Positions 11,021-20,032 of a DNA stretch of 36,827 bases are shown one piece after another (positions within the stretch are counted from its first letter, which is position 1; each line of letters opens with the position of its first letter). The DNA lies in contig JAAAIG010000235.1 in NCBI GenBank assembly GCA_015852425.1, positions 3,438 to 40,264 of the forward strand, given 5' to 3'. Made by a program: the position numbers and the translations under genes. The notes beneath the pieces were generated by a model. That model did no database searches. It was not told the DNA's origin and worked only from the letters and a program-made list of their open reading frames with translations. The DNA is from Gryganskiella cystojenkinii (taxonomy: Eukaryota > Mortierellomycota > Mortierellomycetes > Mortierellales > Mortierellaceae).

Positions 11021-12599
11021 CTCTATCAATATCCCCGTCTACAAAAAGGGTTGAGAGCATGGACTTGTTCTCTCTTGCCAACTTAGCATCGCTTTGCTCT
11101 GTTTGAGTGTGTCGTTGCAAACACTGGTCTCTCCTTCCCCCCTCCTCGTTACACCTCTCTCATGTCGCACAAAACCCAATGGTCTAATTTTCTTGCTTCA
11201 TTATCCTCCGGAGACCAAACGGAAACACACAAATAAAGCAAACTTTAGTAGACAATTCTCGGAAGTTGAGTTCTCTTGTTCTTGAGCATAATCGTACTCT
11301 CGTTCAACCAACTTCAAAAGCGCCATCCTATCTCTGGGGTTCTTTGTCAACCCAAGGTCGTCATCCGGTTGTTCCCTTGGACCTCTCAATTCTTCCTTTT
11401 TATAAAAAAAAAAAGTCCTTTGAAGAAGTTCTTGAGAGCACTTCGTCTCAAATTCTTTTCTCTTCACATCTGTCTTCCCTGCTGTCATCCCCTTCATTTC
11501 TGCAAAGTCATCATTTTTCTGTCCTGCTCACAGCTCATCAACCCCAATCTTAATCCTCTTTTCTTTACTTTGTTGTCCTTCGCCAGGAAATACATATCCC
11601 TTTGGGTTAGTTCTTTCCCATTTCTTTTTTTCTTATGTTCTCTTCGGTCGACCATCGAATCTTTTCTGCGCTCCGCTACCCTGTACGTACTGTTTTATCT
11701 CATGCCTCTGTTCGTATTTTTCTCCTTGTATTTTCATGCAGGCGTCCATGACAGAAAAGGAGCTGGAACGGTTCATGCATTGATGTTTTGAGTACAGGAC
11801 AATCCAGGGGTGGTTGGTGGTAGGTAACGATAGAAAATAGTGGGGAGAGCATGGAGGGTTCCACTTGCAACAGTCCTTGTCCCTTAACACGTTTTTCGCT
11901 TTTGTTGCCCCTGCCCCTTAGACAGGATACCCCCTACACCACGAGCGACACCGAAAGTGAGCCACCTGAACCTGCCGGTCAGAGGAGAGAAAGAGAACCC
12001 CTGGAATTCTGGATTCTCTTGCTGTCCCAGACGTTGTGAATTTGGAAACGCCTGCTGAAAGACTTGCGCTATTATGCTTTTCTAGCCTTTTGTGGGGACA
12101 GGGTTTTTTCTGCAGATCTTCATTTTGAACGGCCTGGTAACTCCGATCTTCCTTTGACCTTTAATTCTTGCTGACCTTGCCGCCACTCGCTATTTCTACC
12201 AAAAGCCTAGACGTGATCTGTGTTCCAGTCTGATACAAACATGCAGGAGGGTCCCTTCCAAGAGGAAAAAAAAGATTTGATGCTTGATGACAGCGCCTTG
12301 CTTTTGCAGCTTGTCACTTTCTGTCGTCCTCCCTGCACACCCCCTTTGTCTGACAAAGGATAATTTGTTCATGCAATCGTGCAACAAGGGCTCACACGAA
12401 AAAAAACCAGGTTCATGAAAATAAATTGGGTGTCTCGAGGACTGAGAGCCGAGTGTGCTTTACTCTTCCGCCCAAACAAAAAGACCTTCCTCCACGGATC
12501 CTGGAACGAACAAGATTCGCATGATCCACACTAAGCTTTTCGAGATGTCTAAGACGTACAAACGTTGAACACGAAAAAAATATGGTCAAGTCTCTTCTT

Positions 12600-12605
12600 T
12601 TTATT
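12600..12605 (-). terminator. Poly(A) signal of the BTG/Tob gene
   Basis: TTTATT on the plus strand reads AATAAA on the minus strand, 315 nt after the BTG stop codon. It is the first such hexamer downstream and defines a probable 3' UTR of about 0.33 kb. Confidence 0.5.
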
Positions 12606-12740
12606 TTGGTTGTTGCGTAATGGAGGGGATGAACAAAAGAACAAGATGAGAAAAAAAAGAAACGACAACGAAACTGGTGCGGAGAAGGGACAATGAAGAA
12701 AATGCTAAACTACAAAGTTACATAGAAAAGATGATGAAAA

Positions 12741-12755
12741 GAGAGAGAGAGAGAG
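12741..12755. repeat. (GA)n tract in the BTG 3' UTR
   Basis: A short perfect GA run within the probable 3' untranslated region of the minus-strand BTG/Tob gene. Confidence 0.7.
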
Positions 12756-12919
12756 TAGAATTGATACAAAAAAATAATACAAGGGGATGTCAAGGGTCAA
12801 CAAGCAAGTGCTGCCTTGGGGGAATAAAAAAAAACTAAAAAAACACAATCACAACAAACGTCCAAAGACTAAACCAAGCCCTTGAACTAGAGGAGTGATG
12901 ATCTCTAGCCAGTTGTTCA

Positions 12920-14311
12920 TTAATGCGCCATGATGGCGACCTTCGTCGCAGGAGGCGAAGGCGTGGCACTTGGGGTAATGATCTGACTCTTGGTCAAGGG
13001 ACTCGTAATTGGGATCGCATGCGAGACCCTGGCAGGTTGGTTAGGAGGTGAGGGTGGAGGTGAAATCCTGGCTGCATAAGAGGGTCGACCGAAAGGCTGC
13101 TTTTGCACATATTGTGTTGGAGGGGAGTTGTCAGCCCTCATCGAGACCTTGCCTCGGGTACTATCGTAAATGGTGTTGATCGACCCGTGGTCGCCGACCC
13201 TGAACGAAACCGAGAAGGGCTCGACCCAGAGAACCAGGTCCTTGGGGATATGACTCTCCAATGTTGGCATGGGCAAGGAACAGTTTTGTGCGGCCTAAAT
13301 AAGAGTTCCAAAGAAACCGAAAAGGTCAGTAACAATGTTTGAGAAGAAGCAGCATGGATGCACCCCCAAAAAAATGGAACGTCTGGAAAAGAAAAGGGCC
13401 GCTGGTGATACTGCACACCACCACCACCACCACACATATACACACACACGCAGGGAAGACCCGATCCTGCATCCCACTCCCTTTTTTTGAATGTTCAGCC
13501 CATGGGGTTTGATGGGACATGAAATAAGACTACAATGAAAAAAAAGGCGGGACATTCCCAACAAACCCAACTGACCAACTGTAGGATGAGAAGTCAACCC
13601 CGCGAAATAAATAAAAAAGAGACGGACGATGCCAGTCCACACCAAGGCCACGGGAAGAGACAAAGGAGAAAGGGAAACGTGGTGGAAGCAAAGAGTGACC
13701 ACGACGGAAGAACAGAAGGAAAGAGAAGGAGGTCCAGTAAAGGGAATGGTACCACAAAGGAAAAAAGGAACGAAATTGTTGGTGTGGATCCACAAACCAA
13801 CGAACGAATCAACCGAAACTTGATGCATCAACACTGGAACACTCTTTTTTTTTGCTATCCATGTGTGAAAGTTGGTGAATGAGCTTCACTGTGGTCAACT
13901 GAGTGTTTGTCTGATTGTCCATGAGTGGGCGTGTCGCATTCCCTGCCATGACTGGTTCAAGTTGGACAAATGCATGTAACAGAGTCAAGCTCAGCTAAGC
14001 ATTGAGAGCCCTCTTTTTTTTCCCTTGTCGACAATCCGCCTTTGACTGGCTTTCGCCCCCCAAAGCGAAATAAAGAAAAAGTAGTTTACCTGGCAGAGGA
14101 GTGGGTCAACCTTGCCTCCAAAGGAGGTGATGGCCCTGTATCCGTTGCCCCAGTGAGGTCGAGTGGTATCCCAATGATCAGTGTACTTTTCTTGCATCAA
14201 CTTTGCGACCTGGGTCTTGAAGTCCTCGACGGTCTGAGGGGTCAAGGTTGAGGACGAGGTGGTGAAGAAGCGGGCAATCCACTCGGAGGCACAAGAGATT
14301 TCAATCAGCAT
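12920..14311 (-). CDS. BTG/Tob family (APRO-domain) protein
   Basis: Exons 14311-14090 and 13294-12920; 597 nt, 198 aa, phase-0 intron of 795 nt with donor CAG|GTAAAC and acceptor TTTAG|GCC. Residues ~1-115 match the APRO domain: an N-terminal amphipathic helix (MLIEISCASEWIARFF), a box-A-like stretch (YTDHWDTTRPHWGNGYRAI, then KVDPLL) and a box-B-like stretch (IPKDLVLWVEPFSVSFRVGD). In animals such proteins bind the CAF1/CCR4-NOT deadenylase and slow proliferation; the same role here is inference. Residues ~120-198 are a Pro/Ser-rich disordered tail. An in-frame hydrophobic extension upstream of the chosen ATG at 14311 is rejected because family members start at this helix. It is transcribed divergently from the phosphotransferase at 15768. 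Confidence 0.88.
13416..13449. repeat. (CAC)n/(CA)n microsatellite in the BTG intron
   Basis: A compound CAC trinucleotide and CA dinucleotide tract inside the 795-nt intron of the BTG/Tob gene. Confidence 0.85.
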
Positions 14312-15767
14312 TGTGTAAATAATGTATATGTGCGAATGTGTAGAGTGAGGGAGAAGGAAAAGAGTGAGACTTGAAGCAATGAAGAAAGAAAGAGAAAAAA
14401 GAGGAATGAAAACTGCAAATTGGGAAACGATTAATGCAAAAAAAAGTGAGTTGACTGCCCCTCCTTTCAATCTCACTGAGAGGGTATCACAAGGCCTGTG
14501 TTTGATTGGTCAAATTATTGTCCGTCTTTCGTTGTTTCACGTACAGTTATTTCAAAATACGTACATAGAAGCGGTCTATTTTTAGGGACATCGGTCATGT
14601 GACCAGAGTCGCCAAACTCTGCAGCAAAAAAACCATTGCATTTGTTGCAAGCACTCTATGCACTGCAAAGAAACAAGAAATAGGGAGGGGGGTGGAGTAT
14701 TGGCAGTATACACTCTGTCGAAAGAAAAAAAGCAGGGGAGGGGTTTGCTCCGATGGCAATTGACGGTAATCTAGGGCTTTCCTGAAATTTCCACGTTTGC
14801 GTCTTGGCACAGCTCATTTTCAATATTTTGAGAACCGTGCCTGTTGCCCAGCCCTTGTGCTTTTGTGGAGCAAAATTCCGTGTTTGCAGACGAGTTCGTT
14901 CCTGTCCCATCTTGGTGTAACCTCGAAGAATCGAAAAAAGAAAACACAAAGGCGAAGGCGAAAAGCGGGAAAAGCAATTCTCAAGAGAGATGATTGAGAG
15001 GAAGGAATAGACCCATGTCATGGATGTCATTTTGGATATCCGGTTAAATGGGTATGAAGAAAACGTATCCACAATTGTGGGATGAAGCGTAGAAAGCAGG
15101 GACCAAGTCCACGCTTGAAGAAACAAGTAAAAGAAAAAAGGGTCAAGGAGCTGAATAGGACTGTCAACTTTAAAATTCACAGGAAAAAAATCGTTGGGGT
15201 AAAAAATAAATAAATTCGAGAGCTGTGATAGTGCACCCTCGGGGCCATGTGAGAGTGATTTGAAAGGTGGAGAAAAGCAACAGGGCTGCGACTGGGTTGG
15301 AGGATGTGAGCAATGCACCCCCCTCCCCGGTGGATATGCGTCAATGCGAATCCTTGTAAAGACTTTGAAGAGACGAAGAAGGGGAAGACGCCAAGAGAAC
15401 TTGGGAACAGCCATCATTTATCATGGACATTGGCCTAGACGAGCAGCCATCATTTGGAGAGCAAAAGAGTTGACTTTCTAGCTGCCTGTCCATATGTCAT
15501 CAGAAATCCCCGTTCGCCCGCCGAAACAACAAAAAAAAAAGTTCAGTAGGGAGAGACAAAAATTCCCTCGGCTGCCACTTTGATTTTTTTTTTTTCGTTG
15601 GTTCAAATATTTTGGCAGCTTTTGTTCTTCTCTTCTTTTCTTCTTCTTTTCCACCCCACTCCACTCATCCTCTTCTTGCATTTCCGACTCTCCCCTCTCC
15701 CCTTTCCTCGTCTCTCCTCCTCTTTCTTTCTTTCTCTTCATTTACATCAGAATATAAAAAAAGAGAA
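14312..15767. promoter_or_regulatory. Divergent promoter region between BTG/Tob and the phosphotransferase
   Basis: A 1.46-kb bidirectional intergenic region. It holds an inverted-CCAAT motif (ATTGG at ~14505), a near-palindromic E-box GGTCATGTGACC at 14593-14604, a CATGTGA at 15246-15252 related to the yeast inositol/choline element, and a dense C/T tract from about 15610 to 15740 immediately before the plus-strand start, typical of fungal core promoters. TTTACATCAG just before the ATG at 15768 could be the acceptor of a leader intron. Open frames in this region are low-complexity and not genes. Confidence 0.5.
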
Positions 15768-17934
15768 ATGCTTGGATTCGGAAGCCGTCTACATGAATCC
15801 GACTATGTCAGCGATGCCGGTCTCGCCAACCTGCGTCTCTACAAGTACGGATGCATCGACAAGTCGCCTGTAACCAAATACGTTCTTAGTCACTACTGGA
15901 ACTGGGCCGTTACACTCTTCCCCATGTGGATGGCGTAAGTGTCTTCATTATCTTTTTTTTTCTCCCGAGATTGGATCTTCCTGCCAGATGAGCAAAGATA
16001 GAATGGAAGTAGACATGAAGTTTGCTCCGCCATTTTTGGTTACGATTTGAGCAACAAAGTCATCTCTAATTGATCAGGACAATCTACTGTCTGCAAGGAG
16101 CAGTAAACGGACTTGCTTGCGACCAAAGTAACAATGAACAGTTATCTACTGGACTGGAGAAGCTAAAAAATATAATCCAGCCGATAACTAACCGACGAGT
16201 CTTTCTGAGCAAAAAAAAAAGACACCAGCGACAGACCAACGACCGCAACCACAAAAGAAACAAAAGATGGCGCCAACAACGACCTGTTGGGACTTGCACA
16301 AAGCTCTTTATCCACCGAGCTCGTTCCTATTCCTTTGCCGACCAATGTGACAACTGATTGGCTTTTGCTGATCGTACCTGATTCTGTTTATTCTTTTTTT
16401 CATAGTCCCAATTTGATCACCTTGATCGGTTTCGGCTTTGTTGTTTCCAACTTGTTCATCGTCATGTACTTTATTCCCGATCTCTACACCCCCGGTCCTA
16501 CCTGGGTTTACTTCAGGTAAGAGGGAACTCGCGATCATGAGTTGTTGCGAAAAGACGCATAAAGCGCTTGTTCAGCTCGTTCAAATAGATCGGCGGATAG
16601 AACAAACTCTATACTCGTGGGAACGACAACAAACAGTCCTCAGAATGTCCTTGAGAACGTAGCCTGGACCGAAGCACCCCTTCTTTTTGTTGTTTCCCTT
16701 GAATAAGGGTCATAAAGAAGCATAGGGGCTAAAACAAGCAAGCAGGGAACTACGTCAACAACAAAAACAACAACAAAGGAGCAAGGAGCGGATATTAGAC
16801 ACTAACCACACCACTCTCTGGTTGTCATTAAAATCTAGTTGTGCCCTTGGTTTGTGGTTGTACTCGACTTTTGATAACGTAGATGGAAAGCAGGCTCGTC
16901 GTACTGGATCATCTTCACCCTTGGGAGAGCTTTTTGATCACGGATGCGACTCTTTGAACTGCTGTATCGGCGCCGTCAACCAGGCCGCTTGCATGTCCAT
17001 GGGTCACTCCTGGTATGCTGCATTCCTTTTGCTCTTGACCACCCTCCCCTTCTTCTTGTCGACCTGGGAAGAGTACCACACCGGCGTCCTTTATCTCGGC
17101 TATGTGAATGGACCCACGGAGGGTTTGATTCTCGCCTGCTTGGTCATGGTCATTTCTGGTTTCGCCGGTCCCATGTTCTGGTGGAAAGAGGTCGCTGATG
17201 TTTTCGGTACCGGCTTTGGCATCATTCCCGAAGGCTGGATCTTGTTGGATCTCATGGTTGCCGGTATGACGATCCTCATGTGCGTCGGTCACATCCCCCC
17301 TTGCCTGATCTCTGTCTACAAGTCGTGCAAGGAGAAGAACCAGTCTGTGCTCGCTGCCTACTCGGAGCTTTTGCCCATGTCCTTGTTCTTGGTTAGTGCC
17401 TACGCTTGGTTGTCCTCGCCTGACTCGTATATCTTTGAAGATAAGCATTTCATCCTTTTCGCGGTTACGGTCGGTATTGTCTTTGGTCGCATGGCGACCA
17501 AGATCATCTTGGCCCACGTCACCAAGATGCCCTTCCCCTATTTTACCATCCAATTGGTCCCCTTGATCTTGGGTGCCTTCCTCTCGAACGTCTCTGTTAT
17601 CTTCGGATGGGAGCCATTCTTCACGCCCTCAACCGAGTACTACTTCTTGTGGGCCTATTTCATCTTTGTTGCTGTTGCCTATGCCCAATGGGCTCTTTTT
17701 GTCATTGACAGGTTCTGTACCTTCCTTGGCATCAAGTGTCTGTCTATTCCCAGGCCCAAAGGTTTGTCACTCACTCTTTTCGTTTCGATGATGACGATGA
17801 GCCTTTTTCATAGTCGGATGAGCTTTTGATCTAAAATATCTCATGCGTTCTCTTTTGCGCTCCTTTTTCTAGCGCAGCAATCTGAAGAGGAGGAAGGATT
17901 AATCGGAAGCTCGAGCCGTACCCGCGCAGATTAA
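15768..17934 (+). CDS. CDP-alcohol phosphotransferase (choline/ethanolamine phosphotransferase)
   Basis: Exons 15768-15934, 16406-16516, 16839-17761, 17873-17934; 1263 nt, 420 aa. It catalyses the last step of the Kennedy pathway: transfer of phosphocholine or phosphoethanolamine from the CDP-alcohol to diacylglycerol, in ER/Golgi membranes. The signature DG-x2-AR-x8-G-x3-D-x3-D is complete (Asp108, Gly109, Ala112, Arg113, Gly122, Asp126, Asp130), and APNLITLIGF precedes it as in CPT1/EPT1. Several hydrophobic segments follow, and the length is close to the family's ~400. The last exon gives a soluble acidic tail (SEEEEGLIGSSS). If intron 3 is retained, an alternative hydrophobic end stops near 17829. 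Choline versus ethanolamine preference cannot be read from sequence. Introns 1 and 2 are long (471 and 322 nt). Confidence 0.93.
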
Positions 17935-18124
17935 AAAGGAACGAAAACATGTACTGGACAGGACGGGGAATTACCTACGAGGACCGAAAGTAGCGGGAAG
18001 GGTGTTCACTTTCTAGGACCAAAGATTTTTATAGTCACTAGACCACGGAACACTGTTTTGCCTCATGCACTTGTCCAACCAACTTGCTCCTTTCTCACCA
18101 CGAGCTTGACGTGTCCTCAAGGAC

Positions 18125-18134
18125 NNNNNNNNNN
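18125..18134. other. Assembly gap (10 N)
   Basis: Ten consecutive undetermined bases. The size is probably nominal, so real sequence may be missing between the phosphotransferase 3' UTR and the following A/T-rich stretch. Confidence 0.98.
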
Positions 18135-18626
18135 CCACTTTGTTCGCATTTTGTTTATTTTCGTTGTTTTTTTTGTATTTTCCTTCTATTCGTCCATTCA
18201 GTTTCGTTTGATCGTCTCCTCTAATACCTTATATATATATTCCCCCCTCTCAACCTTTTCTACATATTATTATTATTATTGCTGGGAAGAGCCTTTCCTT
18301 TCAAAGAAAGGGTTTTTTGAACACAATAAAAATACAGATATTTATCAAAAACCGAAACGGCCATCGCCGTCTCTCACGCTTAGGAAAAGACTGTGCGACC
18401 ATGCCCACGAGCCGAGGGTATCTCCGGGATGGGGTGTGCCCCTGTCTCTGCGCGACAAAAAAATATAGATGGATCGCGCGAGTTTTAAATAATCGCCTGC
18501 CTTCTTGCCTTTTTTTGCGTGCCTTTCAGAGAGTCGTAACTGCGTACCTGTTATCTGTGTTCTACATGTCCTTTGAAGGTGCGGAAAGAAGCGATGTCCT
18601 TCTAGGGTAGAGCTGCAGCATTCTTA

Positions 18627-18636
18627 TTTATTTATT
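18627..18636 (-). terminator. Poly(A) signals of the small secreted protein gene
   Basis: Overlapping TTTATT hexamers read AATAAA on the minus strand, about 100 nt after the stop codon at 18732. Position and spacing suit a fungal polyadenylation signal. Confidence 0.5.
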
Positions 18637-18731
18637 TAGGTGTATTATAATTGTTTTTGTAAACGGCGAGCACCACTTTGGCAGCAGTGCAGATGAGTTA
18701 TTTGTCTGTTCCTTCACCCCTTCAGCCTCAT

Positions 18732-19019
18732 CTACTCCAATTGGGCGGATTGCGGGATACAAGTCGCCGCACAGTCCTGGAAAGAGTTTGCGACCTCCAG
18801 TTGACAGTCGTTCTTGTCTTCGGGATCTTTATCGCTGTTCTGACAAGATCTCAGGCCGCCGTCGTAAGTGGATGTACAAGACTGGACACAGTCCCTCGAG
18901 GCTGCGCTTGCGATCGTGGAATGACCGCCTCTAGCGGCGACAATGTCTGACTGAGAAACGATCAAGAGAAGGATAAGCAAAGAGACTGTGGTATTGGTGA
19001 GAAGACTGGGCGACTTCAT
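18732..19019 (-). CDS. Small secreted protein with symmetric six-cysteine pattern
   Basis: A single exon of 95 aa. Residues ~1-31 are a signal peptide: a short polar start (MKSPSLL), a Leu/Ile core (VSLLILLLIVSQS) and a probable cut after VAA. The mature chain (~60 aa) has six cysteines spaced C-x3-C-x10-C-x12-C-x10-C-x3-C, a mirror-symmetric pattern that suggests two antiparallel helices stapled by disulfides. I recognise no named family; small secreted cysteine-rich proteins in fungi include effectors and surface proteins, but the function here is unknown. The start at 19019 was chosen because the open frame upstream (to 19202) places a second hydrophobic stretch before the signal peptide. 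It is convergent with the phosphotransferase and divergent from the OSGIN-like gene. Confidence 0.7.
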   Translation of the reverse strand: MKSPSLLTNTTVSLLILLLIVSQSDIVAARGGHSTIASAASRDCVQSCTSTYDGGLRSCQNSDKDPEDKNDCQLEVANSFQDCAATCIPQSAQLE

Positions 19020-20032
19020 TGTTGTAAAGCGAAAAGGTTTTCTTAGATCGATTGTCAAATAGACAAGGTACAAGGGCTGAAAGAACGAAAAAAAAACAAA
19101 AAACAAATGAATAAAGAAAGCAATCGGCCTTGAGTATTGACCGTGGTTTGTAGTCGTTAAAAGTCTTGTTGTTGCTAGAAATAGCGCCCTGTTAGGTCCC
19201 AAAACAGAGCCGTAGAGCGACAGAGTAAGGTCATTTACTTTGGGCTCTCTTTCTCTCTCGCTTTCTCCTTGTCCCAGCTACATGACCCCTTGGTAAAAAG
19301 CAGAGATATTTAAAGACAAAATAGACAAACTACAGTACAAAGTAAAGAGTGGCCGGGTCCAAGACGGATATTTTTTTTTGGTAAAAAAAGGGGGGCCAAT
19401 TGAACGAAAGTACCAAAGAGGAGAGTCGTGGGGCCATGTGCGTCGTTGGGATGAGTGGGTTGGCTGAATCCTTATGTCTGGGAGTCCGACAGGCGCGCGT
19501 GAGAAGTTTTCTATGTGAAGAATCGAGAGTAGTCAAAATAAGAATGGAGTGCAGAGGGGAGGGATGACGACTGATGACGGGACCAGACGCGTGTTCTCGT
19601 TTTTTTTTTATGCAGATGAGCCCTCTTTATCAGGGTCGTCTTCAGCCGAGAATGACCCATTCATTCATCCGACACGCGTTGTTGTTTCCCTCCTTTCACG
19701 ATCGAATAATCTGACCTAATGACAAATCAAAAAAAAAAATCTTAAAGAGAGTCCGGTCAATCAAAAACGGACCCAGTCAGACCGTCTGTCAGTCAATCAG
19801 TTCGTTTTTTATCGTACTCTTTCTCGGTCTCTCTTACTTTCCTCTTTCCCTCTCTTCTCCTGCTCCACATCCATTTGTTTGTTTTTTTTGGCATTCCATT
19901 GACATTTCTACCCTCTTTTTTTTTCCCCTCGCCTTCTTTGAATTTCAATTCTCATTTCGTGCATGACATTTATTCTGATCCAACCTTGCATTTCACACCC
20001 AAAGACAATCATTCTTTTTATTTTTTATTTAA
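19020..20032. promoter_or_regulatory. Divergent promoter region of the small secreted protein and OSGIN-like genes
   Basis: About 1 kb with poly-A/T runs and, from ~19800 to 19930, a strong C/T-rich stretch leading into the plus-strand OSGIN-like gene, as expected for a fungal initiator region. No gene-like frame with reasonable composition is present, and no specific binding site stands out. Confidence 0.45.

Larger units (their letters stand above)
9824..12590. other. Long gene-poor intergenic region
   Basis: About 2.8 kb upstream of the large histone-fold gene and downstream of the BTG gene. Open frames here are antisense or sense readings of polypyrimidine/polypurine DNA (Phe/Ser/Leu or Lys/Arg/Glu runs) and do not look like proteins. 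It holds microsatellites (listed separately) and poly-A/T runs. It probably contains the promoter and leader of the minus-strand gene beginning at 9823 and may contain noncoding transcripts, but nothing specific can be named. Confidence 0.5.
17935..18731. other. Convergent 3' region with assembly gap
   Basis: It lies between the ends of the phosphotransferase (+) and the small secreted protein gene (-). It has a 10-N gap, A/T-rich runs (TATATATA, (TAT)n near 18267), a plus-strand AATAAA at 18325-18330 and minus-strand AATAAA hexamers (TTTATT at 18627-18636). A plus-strand frame around 18317-18610 has no ATG in good context and no known domain, so I do not call it. Confidence 0.6.

Noticed and set aside
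10596..11120. Minus-strand open frames up to 174 codons
   Set aside because: Pure polypyrimidine readings (Phe/Ser/Leu runs) with no domain, start context or splice support.
13295..13834. Minus-strand 179-codon frame and its plus-strand counterpart
   Set aside because: It falls inside the BTG intron and has low-complexity composition; the CAC/CA repeat and poly-T drive the open frame.
14656..15417. Minus-strand 253-codon frame upstream of BTG
   Set aside because: It is Phe/Leu/Ser-rich without domain or ATG context and lies in a divergent promoter region; it is probably chance openness of polypyrimidine DNA.
18317..18610. Plus-strand 97-codon frame after the assembly gap
   Set aside because: It starts from a non-ATG, overlaps a poly(A) signal and A/T-rich repeats, and has no recognisable similarity.
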